From: Vogesella fluminis | GTDB lineage: Bacteria > Pseudomonadota > Gammaproteobacteria > Burkholderiales > Chromobacteriaceae | DNA: 56,313 nt | Assembly: GCF_014652335.1 (NCBI RefSeq) | Contig: NZ_BMYP01000020.1 | Span: 1-56,313 of the forward strand | Direction: 5' to 3' | Shown here: positions 27,226 through 35,567 of the stretch, in pieces | Position numbering within the stretch: position 1 is the first letter of the stretch | Layout of the letters: every line of letters starts with the position of its first letter | Translations under genes and position numbers: made by a program | Notes under the pieces: model-generated | What the model was told of the DNA's origin: nothing | The model's input: the letters and a program-made list of their open reading frames with translations, nothing else | Database searches by the model: none

Positions 27226-28287
27226 ATGAATCGTCTACAAGCCATCCGCCCCTTCGGCCAGCGTCTCTGGCTGGACAACCTGTCGCGCGAACTGATCGCC
27301 AGCGGCGAACTGGCCCGCTTGCTGGCCGACGACGGCATCGCCGGCGTCACCTCCAACCCGGCCATCTTCCACAAGGCGATCAGCACCGACCCGCGCTACC
27401 GCGACGAGCTGGCGCAGCTGAAAAGCGACGCCACGCTGAGCGCCGAACAGCGCTACGAAACGCTGGTCATCGCCGACATCCAGGCCGCCTGCGACCTCAA
27501 CCTGCCGCAATACCGGGCCACCGCCGGCGACGACGGCTACGTGTCGCTGGAAGTATCGCCGGCACTGGCGCACGACGAAGCCGGCACCCTCGCCGCCGCG
27601 CGCCGGCTGTGGGTCGCCATCGACCGCCCGAACGCGATGATCAAGATCCCGGCCACGGCGCCAGGCATCGCCGCCTTCCGCCAACTGACCGCCGAGGGTA
27701 TCAACGTCAACATCACGCTACTGTTCTCGCTGAAACAGGTGGAGGCGGTGTGGGACGCCTACATCGCCGGCCTGACTGCGCGCCATGCCGCCGGCCAGCC
27801 GCTGCGCCACGTCAAGGCGGTGGCCAGCTTCTTCCTGTCGCGCGTCGACAGCCTGCTCGATCCGCAACTACCCGCCCCACTGCAGGGCAAGGCGGCGATC
27901 GCGCTGGCCAAGGCGGCCTACCGCCGCTACCTGCAGCGTTTCCACGGCGCCGAATTCGCCGCGCTGCACGCCGCCGGCGCGCGGCCGCAGTTCCTGCTGT
28001 GGGCGTCCACCGGCACCAAGAACAAGGCCTACTCCGACGTGCTGTACGTGGAGAGCCTGATCGGCGCCGACACCGTCAACACCGTGCCGGACGCCACGCT
28101 GGCGCTGTTCCGCGACCACGGCCACGCCGCCGCCACGCTGGCCGCTGACGGCGATGCGGCGCTGGCCACGTTGGCCGCAGCAGAGGCCGCCGGCATCGAC
28201 TTCGACGCCGTCGGCGAACAGCTGCAGCAAGACGGCCTCGCGCTGTTCGAACAGGCGTTTGCCGAGCTGCTGCAGCTCACCGCCTGA
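27226..28287 (+). CDS. tal: Transaldolase
   Basis: A 353-residue pentose-phosphate enzyme transferring dihydroxyacetone units. Conserved LWLDNLSRELI, GVTSNPAIFHKAI and PNAMIKIPAT (Schiff-base Lys), followed by GINVNITLLFS and WASTGTKNKAYSDVLYVE. This is the longer form found in actinobacteria and betaproteobacteria rather than the E. coli TalB type. The ATG at 27226 fits the family start. A TGTAGTC half-site lies about 75 bp upstream. The near-repeat ACGTTGGCCGC is in the gene at 28168. Confidence 0.92.
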   Translation: MNRLQAIRPFGQRLWLDNLSRELIASGELARLLADDGIAGVTSNPAIFHKAISTDPRYRDELAQLKSDATLSAEQRYETLVIADIQAACDLNLPQYRATAGDDGYVSLEVSPALAHDEAGTLAAARRLWVAIDRPNAMIKIPATAPGIAAFRQLTAEGINVNITLLFSLKQVEAVWDAYIAGLTARHAAGQPLRHVKAVASFFLSRVDSLLDPQLPAPLQGKAAIALAKAAYRRYLQRFHGAEFAALHAAGARPQFLLWASTGTKNKAYSDVLYVESLIGADTVNTVPDATLALFRDHGHAAATLAADGDAALATLAAAEAAGIDFDAVGEQLQQDGLALFEQAFAELLQLTA

Positions 28288-28454
28288 GCCGGCATCCCGG
28301 ACAGGGCGGACCGGCGCGACGGTACCGCCCGCGCCGCACGACAAAGGCAGACGGCAACAGTGACAGAGCAAACTTGATCTGCCCGTTTTGCCTGCCGCCC
28401 GCCACCGTGTAAGATGCGACGATAGTCCACCCGACCACCCGAGGGAAACTTCGC

Positions 28455-29555
28455 ATGTTCTTCCATACCCGCGCTGCCTTGCAGCAGTCACAAAGCCTCA
28501 ATACCGAACTGCAACAGGAAAACCAGCGCCTGCAGGCCCGCCTCGCCACCCTGGAAGGCGAGCATGCCAGCCAGCGCATGCAGCTGGACACGCTGACCCG
28601 CGAGCGTGCGATGCTGCAGGGGGTGTTCGCCAATATCGGCAGCTTCGGCGACTCGCTGGGCGGGGTGCAGCACTCGTTCCAGGGGCTGGCCGGCAGTCTT
28701 GGCCAAGAAAAGGACGCCGCCCACACCATGGCGGCACAGGCCGACAGCAACCGCAATAATTTCCAGCTGATCGCCGGCAACCTGAAAACCATGTTCCAGC
28801 GCATCGAGCAGGCGTCCACCAACGTCGCCACCCTGCACCAGCAGGCGGAACAGATCGGCGGCATCGTGCGTCTGATCAAGGACATCGCCGACCAGACCAA
28901 CCTGCTGGCGCTGAACGCAGCCATCGAGGCAGCGCGCGCCGGCGAATCCGGACGCGGCTTTGCCGTGGTTGCCGACGAAGTGCGCAAGCTGGCCGAGCGC
29001 ACCGCCAAGGCCACCACCGAGATCGCCGGCCTGGTCGGCCTGATCCAGGCCGAAACCGAGAGCGCCAAGCACACCATGCAGCAGGGCGCCGACGATGCCA
29101 GCCGCTTCTCCGGCGACAGCGAACAGGCGATGCACAGCATGCAGCAGCTGTATGACCAGGCACAGCACATGGAAGCCACCATTGCCGCCGCCGCACAGCT
29201 GTCCGGCGTCGAACTGGCCAACCTGGAAGAGCTGACCATGAAACTGGAGGTATACAAGGTATTCATGGGCATCTCGTCACTGCGCCCGGAACAGCTGCCG
29301 GACGAGACACAATGCCGCCTCGGCCAGTGGTACTACGCCGGCGACGGCAAGGAGCGCTTCTCGCGCCTGCCCGGCTACGGCGCACTGGAAAGCCCGCACC
29401 GCGAGGTACACCAGCACGCGCGCCGTGCGCTGGAACTGTTCTACGCCGGCAACCCCGACGCCGCGCTGCACGAGCTGGCGGCGATGGAGCAGGCCAACGC
29501 CAGCGTGATGGCCGGGCTGGAGCGCATGCTCGGCGAGCTGAAAACAGTCGCCTGA
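28455..29555 (+). CDS. Soluble methyl-accepting chemotaxis protein with C-terminal CZB domain
   Basis: 366 residues without a membrane segment. An N-terminal coiled coil (residues 8-55) is followed by a signalling domain with hairpin tip [20 protein letters not shown] and [16 protein letters not shown]. The C-terminal zinc-binding CZB domain shows C-x-LGQWYY, an internal H in [10 protein letters not shown] and a helical end. CZB receptors sense zinc or oxidants such as hypochlorous acid. GAGGGAAAC precedes the ATG. Single gene. Confidence 0.9.
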   Translation: MFFHTRAALQQSQSLNTELQQENQRLQARLATLEGEHASQRMQLDTLTRERAMLQGVFANIGSFGDSLGGVQHSFQGLAGSLGQEKDAAHTMAAQADSNRNNFQLIAGNLKTMFQRIEQASTNVATLHQQAEQIGGIVRLIKDIADQTNLLALNAAIEAARAGESGRGFAVVADEVRKLAERTAKATTEIAGLVGLIQAETESAKHTMQQGADDASRFSGDSEQAMHSMQQLYDQAQHMEATIAAAAQLSGVELANLEELTMKLEVYKVFMGISSLRPEQLPDETQCRLGQWYYAGDGKERFSRLPGYGALESPHREVHQHARRALELFYAGNPDAALHELAAMEQANASVMAGLERMLGELKTVA

Positions 29556-29579
29556 GGCGGCACGGGCACGCCGGCTCCG

Positions 29580-30113
29580 TTACGCCGGCAACGCCCTACC
29601 CAGCTTGCCCATTAACTCAAGCAAGGCCGCATCACCCTGTATCCGTTGCTGGAACTGGCTTCGTAACGCATCACTGCGCTGCGGGTCAAGAATGGTGGCC
29701 TGGTAGTGTTGCTCGGCACCGCTGATACCATTGGCGGTCAGCACTGCCTGATAGTGCCCCTCTATCGCGTCGGCGTATTGTTTGCGCTCGGCCGACGAGA
29801 GCCGCGCCGCTTCGGGATGATGCGCCTCGAACCAGTTGCCGCTCACGCCCAGGCGGTTTGCCACCGGCATTCCGTACGATGCCAACCAGTCCGGGATCTG
29901 GTATTTGGCAACGTCTGCCTCCGGATTGTTGGCCTGCGGTCCGGCGGCCGCGTTTTGCTCTGCCGCCTGCGCCTGTCGCGCCGCAGACGAAATCGTCACC
30001 ACGTCGGCGCGCGCCGCACCGGTATTTGCTTGTGCTGTGGTGGCCTGCTGCGGCCGCTTGCCATAGGCGGCCTGCAATGATGTGACCGTGATTTGGTTGC
30101 TGCTGATTCGCAT
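29580..30113 (-). CDS. Hypothetical protein with FlgM-like N-terminus
   Basis: 177 residues, unrecognised. The first 65 residues (MRISSNQITVTSLQAAYG ... DVVTISSAARQAQAAEQ) resemble the disordered, IxxSSxA-rich N-termini of flagellar regulators and hook-associated small proteins. The rest is charged and helical (SSAERKQYADAIEGHYQAVL). No signal peptide or membrane segment. Start at 30113 is chosen because GGAGCGGGTC lies upstream. Convergent with the chemoreceptor gene. Confidence 0.6.
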   Translation of the reverse strand: MRISSNQITVTSLQAAYGKRPQQATTAQANTGAARADVVTISSAARQAQAAEQNAAAGPQANNPEADVAKYQIPDWLASYGMPVANRLGVSGNWFEAHHPEAARLSSAERKQYADAIEGHYQAVLTANGISGAEQHYQATILDPQRSDALRSQFQQRIQGDAALLELMGKLGRALPA

Positions 30114-30349
30114 GACCCGCTCCTGCCCTGCTTGCCGATTCCCGATACCGGCCAGCAGCAAAAAGCATGCCACCAAATTTAGTTGGCATAATTACAAAGA
30201 GTTAACATTAAAATCCGTACCGGCCATTGATTTATTTCAGAAAACATGAAAACTCTCTTCAGCCATGATGACTGGCATGACAAGACATGCCGCTGCGGCG
30301 GCAATTTTGTGCCGTGATTCGCTTCAGTTGCACCACCGGAAAAACATAA

Positions 30350-30377
30350 AAAACGGCAGCCCGCGGGCTGCCGTTTT
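30350..30377. terminator. Strong terminator downstream of ftsK
   Basis: AAAACGGCAGCCC (30350-30362) pairs perfectly with GGGCTGCCGTTTT (30365-30377). The A-run provides U for leftward ftsK transcripts. Confidence 0.85.
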
Positions 30378-30394
30378 GTTGCCGGAGAGGCGGC

Positions 30395-33208
30395 TCAGTA
30401 GTCGCCGCGCTGCGGCACCAGCACCGTGCGGTTGCCGTTGTTCTCCATTGCCGACACGATGCCGGCGGCCTCCATATCCTCGATCAGGCGCGCGGCACGG
30501 TTGTAGCCGATGCGCAGCTGACGCTGTACCGACGAGATCGACGCCTTGCGCGTACGCAGCACGATCTCCACCGCCTCGTCGTACAGCGGGTCGCTCTCAC
30601 TGGCGGTGGCGCGGCCCTTGGCCTCCGCCTGTTCGTCGTCGGCCGCCGCTTCGCCGGTGAGCAGGCCTTCCACGTAGTCCGGCTCGCCCCACTGCTTCAG
30701 GTCCTCGACGATGGCGTGCACTTCCTCGTCGGTAACAAACGCGCCGTGCACCCGCTGCGGATAGCCGGTGCCCGGCGGCAGGTACAGCATGTCGCCCTGA
30801 CCCAGCAGGCTCTCGGCTCCCATCTGGTCGAGGATGGTGCGGCTGTCGATCTTGCTGGACACCTGGAAAGCGATGCGGGTCGGGATGTTGGCCTTGATCA
30901 GGCCGGTGATCACGTCCACGCTCGGGCGCTGCGTGGCCAGAATCAAGTGGATGCCGGCGGCGCGCGCCTTCTGCGCCAGGCGCGCGATCAGCTCCTCGAT
31001 CTTCTTGCCGGCCACCATCATCAGGTCGGCGAACTCGTCGACCACCACCACGATGAAGGGCAGCGTCGCCAGCGGCTCCGGCGTTTCCGGGGTCAGGCTG
31101 AACGGGTTGGTCAAACGTTGGCCGCGGGCCTCGGCGGCGCGCACCTTGTCGTTGTAACCGGCCAGATTGCGCACGCCGAGGTGGCTCATCAGCCGGTAGC
31201 GTTTTTCCATCTCGCCCACGCACCAGTTCAGCGCGTTGGCGGCCAGCTTCATGTCGGTGACCACCGGCGCCAAGAGGTGCGGGATGTCGTTGTACACCGA
31301 CAGCTCCAGCATCTTGGGGTCGATCATGATGAAGCGCACTTCGTCCGGCGTCGCCTTGTACAGCATCGACAGAATCATCGCGTTGACGCCGACCGACTTG
31401 CCGGAGCCGGTGGTGCCGGCCACCAAGAGATGCGGCGCCTTGGCCAGATCCATCACCACCGGCGCGCCGCTGATGTCCTGCCCCAGCGCCAGCGTCAGCT
31501 TGGACGCGGAGTGCTGGAACACCTCGGCGCTGAAGATTTCCGACAGGCGGATCATCTGCCGTTTCGGGTTCGGCAGCTCCAGCCCCATGCAGGTCTTGCC
31601 GGGGATGGTCTCCACCACGCGGATCGAGGCCACGCCCAGCGCGCGCGACAGGTCCTTGGCCAGGTTCACCACCTGGCTGCCGCGCACGCCCACCGCCGGT
31701 TCCACCTCGTAACGGGTAATCACCGGGCCGGCGTAGGCGTCCACCACCGCCACCTTGACCTTGAACTCGGCGCACTTTTCCTCGATCAATATCCCGCGCT
31801 CGATCAGGTAGTCCTCGCTCTGCACCGCCTTGTCGCTTTCCGGCGGCCGCAGCAGCGCCAGCGGCGGCAGGCAGGCGTCGCCGTACACCACCGGCACGCT
31901 GTGCGGCCTGGGCGCTGCGGCTACGGTGGCGGGCGCTGCGGCCAACGTTGCGGCGGTGTCGGGCTGCGCCGGCACGTCAAAAGGTGCAGCAAGGTTGGCC
32001 GCAGGCACCGGCTCGTCGATCAGCTGCCACACCAGGCCGGCGGGGGCGGCCTCTTCGGCGGCCGGCTCGTCGTCGGCCAGCAGATGCCAGACGATGTCGG
32101 CGGCGGCCTCCGGCACCGAGGCCTTCTCTGCCGCGTCAAGCGCCGCTGCATGCGCCGCGACGGCAAGCGGCACGCCGGTATCGGCCACCTCGGTCGTCAC
32201 CTCCGGCTGCGGTGCGGTCCCGATGCATGCCTGTCCGTCAGCGTCATCCCGTGCCGTACCGGCACTGGCCGGCAGCAGTGCACTGTCGCCGTCATGCGCC
32301 GGCACAGCAGCGGGCGACATGGCCGCAGGCGTTGTCACAACCGCAACACCCGCCAGCAGTGCCGCGACCATGTCATTGCCGGTCGCCGGCAGCGCGGCGG
32401 CAGCCGGAGCGGGCTCTGCAGGCGGCAGGCTGCTGTTGGCCGGCGTGATGGCCGGCGTGATGGCCGGCTCAGGTGACACCTTGCCGGCTGCCGCAAAGCG
32501 CGAACCGGCACCGAACAATGCCTCGGCATTGCGCTGCCGCGTCTGCTCGTCCGGGCGATGAGCGGCGGACGGTGTGCGCATCACCGGTGTCGGCTGCAGC
32601 ACCACCACCGGTTTCGGCGGCGGCGGAGCCGTGTCGCGCTTGCCATGCAGCTGTTGCAGGCTGGCCCGCACCTCGTCGGGGTCGATCAGTGGCAGCGCGC
32701 TGTCCTCGTCCTGCTGCAGGCGACGCTGGCGGCGTTCGCTGACGGCCAGCTTCTGCCGCCGCTGCACGTCGCTCTGCAGGTTGTGCTGCACTTCGGCCAG
32801 GCCGATCACCGGCAGCCTGTCGGCTTGCGCGGCGGCCGCGAGTGCCGGCTTGCGGATGTAGCGCGGCACCGCCAGCGGCAGCTCGACCAGTGGCGGCGCC
32901 GCCGGCGCGGTCACCGGGCTGTCGGCGGCGGGCGGCTTGCTGGCGGCCGGGCCGGCGTCGTCTTCCGCCTGCAGTCCGCTGCGCCGCGGCGGGCGCGGGG
33001 TGACGTGCGGCGTCCACGGCAGGCCGGCCGGCGGCGTGTCGGTGGCGGGCTGGTCACCCGGTGCCGGCGTCGCGGCGTCATCGTCCGGCGCGCCGGCGAA
33101 CAGTTCATCCCAGCGCGCCTGCAACGGCGTGTTTTTCAGCCTGCCGCTGTTCAGCGCCCACAGCAGCAACACGGTAAACAGCAGGGGTAAGGTCAGCAAC
33201 CACAACAT
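30395..33208 (-). CDS. ftsK: FtsK/SpoIIIE-type DNA translocase with short membrane region
   Basis: A 937-residue motor that pumps DNA at the division septum and activates dif recombination. Only one membrane segment is present ([19 protein letters not shown]), where classical FtsK has four. A linker of about 430 Ala/Pro-rich residues follows. The motor has Walker [18 protein letters not shown] and Walker [16 protein letters not shown]-terminal gamma winged helix ([29 protein letters not shown]) should read KOPS. Three copies of the dispersed word lie inside, two in the linker. Confidence 0.88.
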   Translation of the reverse strand: MLWLLTLPLLFTVLLLWALNSGRLKNTPLQARWDELFAGAPDDDAATPAPGDQPATDTPPAGLPWTPHVTPRPPRRSGLQAEDDAGPAASKPPAADSPVTAPAAPPLVELPLAVPRYIRKPALAAAAQADRLPVIGLAEVQHNLQSDVQRRQKLAVSERRQRRLQQDEDSALPLIDPDEVRASLQQLHGKRDTAPPPPKPVVVLQPTPVMRTPSAAHRPDEQTRQRNAEALFGAGSRFAAAGKVSPEPAITPAITPANSSLPPAEPAPAAAALPATGNDMVAALLAGVAVVTTPAAMSPAAVPAHDGDSALLPASAGTARDDADGQACIGTAPQPEVTTEVADTGVPLAVAAHAAALDAAEKASVPEAAADIVWHLLADDEPAAEEAAPAGLVWQLIDEPVPAANLAAPFDVPAQPDTAATLAAAPATVAAAPRPHSVPVVYGDACLPPLALLRPPESDKAVQSEDYLIERGILIEEKCAEFKVKVAVVDAYAGPVITRYEVEPAVGVRGSQVVNLAKDLSRALGVASIRVVETIPGKTCMGLELPNPKRQMIRLSEIFSAEVFQHSASKLTLALGQDISGAPVVMDLAKAPHLLVAGTTGSGKSVGVNAMILSMLYKATPDEVRFIMIDPKMLELSVYNDIPHLLAPVVTDMKLAANALNWCVGEMEKRYRLMSHLGVRNLAGYNDKVRAAEARGQRLTNPFSLTPETPEPLATLPFIVVVVDEFADLMMVAGKKIEELIARLAQKARAAGIHLILATQRPSVDVITGLIKANIPTRIAFQVSSKIDSRTILDQMGAESLLGQGDMLYLPPGTGYPQRVHGAFVTDEEVHAIVEDLKQWGEPDYVEGLLTGEAAADDEQAEAKGRATASESDPLYDEAVEIVLRTRKASISSVQRQLRIGYNRAARLIEDMEAAGIVSAMENNGNRTVLVPQRGDY
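31114..31125 (+). repeat. Dispersed 12-mer inside ftsK motor region
   Basis: AACGTTGGCCGC; ftsK runs on the minus strand and reads it as R-G-Q-R. Confidence 0.75.
31938..31949 (-). repeat. Dispersed 12-mer in the ftsK linker
   Basis: Coding strand AACGTTGGCCGC, frame T-L-A-A. Confidence 0.75.
31991..32002 (+). repeat. Dispersed 12-mer in the ftsK linker
   Basis: AAGGTTGGCCGC; coding strand reads A-A-N-L. It faces the copy 42 bp away, giving an inverted pair. Confidence 0.8.
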
Positions 33209-33289
33209 GGAGAGTCCCGCTTCTGTAACTGGATCGGGCGCGCCGACGGCGCGCAGGGGCAGAATTGTACACCCTGTGCGCCGGCCTGC

Positions 33290-34204
33290 TCAGTGCGCCG
33301 GGCCGGGCGACTGCTTGCGCTGCTGGCGCAGGGTGTGCGCGCCGGTCAGCAGCACCGCCAGCCAGATCGGGCCGTAGGTCAGCAGCCGGTCGGCGGACAG
33401 CGGCTCGCCGAGGAAGGTGATCGCCAGCAGGAACAGCAGCGCCGGCTCGACATAGCCCAGCAGCCCCCACAGCCCCATCGGCAGCAGGTGGCTGGCGGTG
33501 ATGTTGAGCAGCAGCGCCACCGAGCTGATCAGGCCGAGGCCGGCCAGCAGCGGCCAGAACAGCGGCTGCGCCAGCACGCCCCAGCCGGCCTCGCCCTGCA
33601 GGTAGAGCAGCCCCAGCGCCACCGGGAAGATCAGCATCATCTCCAGCGCGAAGCCGGACACCGGCTCCATCTTGCTGATGCGGCGCAACACGAAGTACGG
33701 CGGGTAGCCGAGCACCACCAGCAGCGTCGGCCAGGCGATGGCGCGCGTCAGCCACAGTTCGTGCAGCACGCCCAGCAGTGCCAGCGCCACCGCGATGCAC
33801 TGCAGCCGGTACATGCGCTCTCCGTACAGCACGCGGCCGACCAGCACCATCACCAGCGGTGTCAGGAAGTAACCCATCGACACCGCCACCGTCTGGCCGT
33901 TCAGCGGCGCCCACAGGAATACCCACAGCTGCACCGCGTTCAGCGCCGCCATCAGCGGCACCAGCGCCCACAACGCCGGCTCGCGCACGAAGCGGCGCAG
34001 CAGCTCGACCAGCGCCTGGCGCTTGCGGGTCAGGTGCACGATCAGCAGCACGCCGGGCAGCGTCCAGATCATGCGCCAGGCGAAGATGGCCAGCCCGTCC
34101 AGCGGCCGCAGCAGGGTGGTATAGCCGGACAGCACCGTAAACAGCAGCGAGGCGGCGAGCGAGAACGCGATTCCGCGTCCGGACGGGGCAACAGGGTGCG
34201 ACAT
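33290..34204 (-). CDS. rarD: RarD-type EamA/DMT family permease
   Basis: A 304-residue membrane protein with about ten hydrophobic segments. RarD features include YTTLLRPLDGLAIFAWRMIWTLP, a conserved GYFLTPLVMVLVGRVLYGERM and an ILNI-like LLNITASHLLPMGLWGLLGYVEP. The start at 34204 (MSHPVAP) matches family length. The substrate is unknown. Divergence from neighbours is small; it is transcribed leftward behind the LysR gene. Confidence 0.85.
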   Translation of the reverse strand: MSHPVAPSGRGIAFSLAASLLFTVLSGYTTLLRPLDGLAIFAWRMIWTLPGVLLIVHLTRKRQALVELLRRFVREPALWALVPLMAALNAVQLWVFLWAPLNGQTVAVSMGYFLTPLVMVLVGRVLYGERMYRLQCIAVALALLGVLHELWLTRAIAWPTLLVVLGYPPYFVLRRISKMEPVSGFALEMMLIFPVALGLLYLQGEAGWGVLAQPLFWPLLAGLGLISSVALLLNITASHLLPMGLWGLLGYVEPALLFLLAITFLGEPLSADRLLTYGPIWLAVLLTGAHTLRQQRKQSPGPAH

Positions 34205-34348
34205 GACAAAACCGTTCGATGGATGGGGGTAGCCCGCTATCCTGCCCGTGCCGCAGCGCAGCAGCAAGCGCCGCTTGCGCCCGGCACCGGCTGCGCGGCC
34301 TTCATGCACGGCGGATACGGCTTGCCCGCCGCGGTCGGCGCGCCGGAA

Positions 34349-35266
34349 TCAGCCGGCCGCCAGCGGGGCCGACGGCTGTAGCAGCGCCCGCAAGCGCGGC
34401 AGCACGAAATCGAGGAACACCTGGTATTTGCGCGGCAGCGGCTGGCGGTAGGGAAAGATCAGGAACACTGGCCAGTGGTCGCAGTGCCACTGCGGCAGCA
34501 CCCGCTGCAGGCGGCCGGCTGCGACGTCTTCCGCCACCAGGAAATCCGGCAGCGCGGTGATGCCCAGCCCCGCACACGCCAGCTGGTGGTTGACGAGGTA
34601 GGTCTCGCTGTACAGCAGCGGCGGCGGCATCGCCACCGTCACCATCTCGCTGCCGCGGTACAGCCGCTGCTGCGCCTGCTGCTCGTCGCCCAGCAGGCGG
34701 TGGCCGGCCAGCTCGTCCGGCTGTTGCGGCCAACCTTGTGCCGCCAGATAGGCCGGCGCCGCGTACAGCGCCTCCTCCACCCAGCCCACCGAGCGCGCCA
34801 CCAGCGACTCGTCGTACACCTTGCGCGAACGCAGGCAGAAGTCCAGCACGTCGGCGATCGGGTCCTGCACCCGGCTGTTGATCTCCAGCCGCAGCTGCAG
34901 GCCGGGGTGCTGCTGCGCCAACGCCACCAGCAGCGGCGCCAGCAGCGTCGACATCGACGAGGTGGTGCTGATGCTGATCGGCCCCTCCACCGCGCAGCTG
35001 GCGGTGTCCACCGCCGGCTGCATCTGCAGCAGGCTGTGACGCAGCGCCTGTGCGTGCGGCAGCAGCCGCTGGCCGGCCTCGGTCAACGCCAGCCGCCGCG
35101 TGGTGCGCAACACCAGCACCGCGCCCAGCTGCTTCTCCAGCGCCTTCAGCCGCAGGCTGACCATGCTCTTGGTGCAGCCCAGCGCCGTTGCGGCGGCGGT
35201 CAGGCTGCCGCAACGGGCAACCGCTTCAAAGGCCAGCACGTCGTCTGGCGGTGGCATTGTTTTCAT
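34349..35266 (-). CDS. LysR-family transcriptional regulator
   Basis: 305 residues. HTH at about 10-65 (VLAFEAVARCGSLTAAATALGCTKSMVSLRLKALEKQLGAVLVLRTTRR) followed by the two-lobed substrate domain with SISTTSSMSTLLAPLLVAL. Split from a divergently read 46-aa ORF by 94 bp, so it may control that promoter; rarD downstream is another candidate. A 12-mer repeat lies inside at 34726-34737. Confidence 0.9.
   Translation of the reverse strand: MKTMPPPDDVLAFEAVARCGSLTAAATALGCTKSMVSLRLKALEKQLGAVLVLRTTRRLALTEAGQRLLPHAQALRHSLLQMQPAVDTASCAVEGPISISTTSSMSTLLAPLLVALAQQHPGLQLRLEINSRVQDPIADVLDFCLRSRKVYDESLVARSVGWVEEALYAAPAYLAAQGWPQQPDELAGHRLLGDEQQAQQRLYRGSEMVTVAMPPPLLYSETYLVNHQLACAGLGITALPDFLVAEDVAAGRLQRVLPQWHCDHWPVFLIFPYRQPLPRKYQVFLDFVLPRLRALLQPSAPLAAG
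34726..34737 (-). repeat. Dispersed 12-mer inside the LysR gene
   Basis: Coding strand AAGGTTGGCCGC read as Q-G-W-P-Q, a third reading frame for the same word. Confidence 0.75.
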
Positions 35267-35360
35267 TTTCTCGACAAACCATCAAGTAATTGGCCATTTT
35301 TCTGCCGGTCGGCGTCTTCTATGCTGCAAACACGATCAACCACTCAACAGTGAGAATGCC

Positions 35361-35501
35361 ATGAACACGCTGCGTCGCCTACTTGCCTACTGGAGCAACC
35401 ACTGGTCTCTGCTGCCGGAGTACACGCTGGACTGCCACCATACCCAGCTGGAAGACCTGCGCCACGAAGCCGAGCGCTATAGCCGTGGCCGCTGGTTCTA
35501 G
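35361..35501 (+). CDS. Small 46-residue protein, unknown
   Basis: Begins MNTLRRLLAYWSNHWSLLPE and ends RYSRGRWF; basic and aromatic, with a W-rich N-terminal helix loosely like DUF1127 small proteins. It is read divergently from the LysR regulator and followed after 24 bp by a terminator, which supports a real short transcript. GTGAGA is a weak ribosome site. Function unknown. Confidence 0.5.
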   Translation: MNTLRRLLAYWSNHWSLLPEYTLDCHHTQLEDLRHEAERYSRGRWF

Positions 35502-35525
35502 CCGCCGGCTGCGGCCGCCACGAAA

Positions 35526-35549
35526 AAAGCCTCCCGTTCGGGAGGCTTT
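35526..35549. terminator. Bidirectional terminator between the small ORF and ppc
   Basis: AAAGCCTCCC pairs with GGGAGGCTTT around GTTC; A-rich left flank serves leftward ppc transcripts. Confidence 0.8.
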
Positions 35550-35567
35550 GCCGTTGCCGGGACATCG

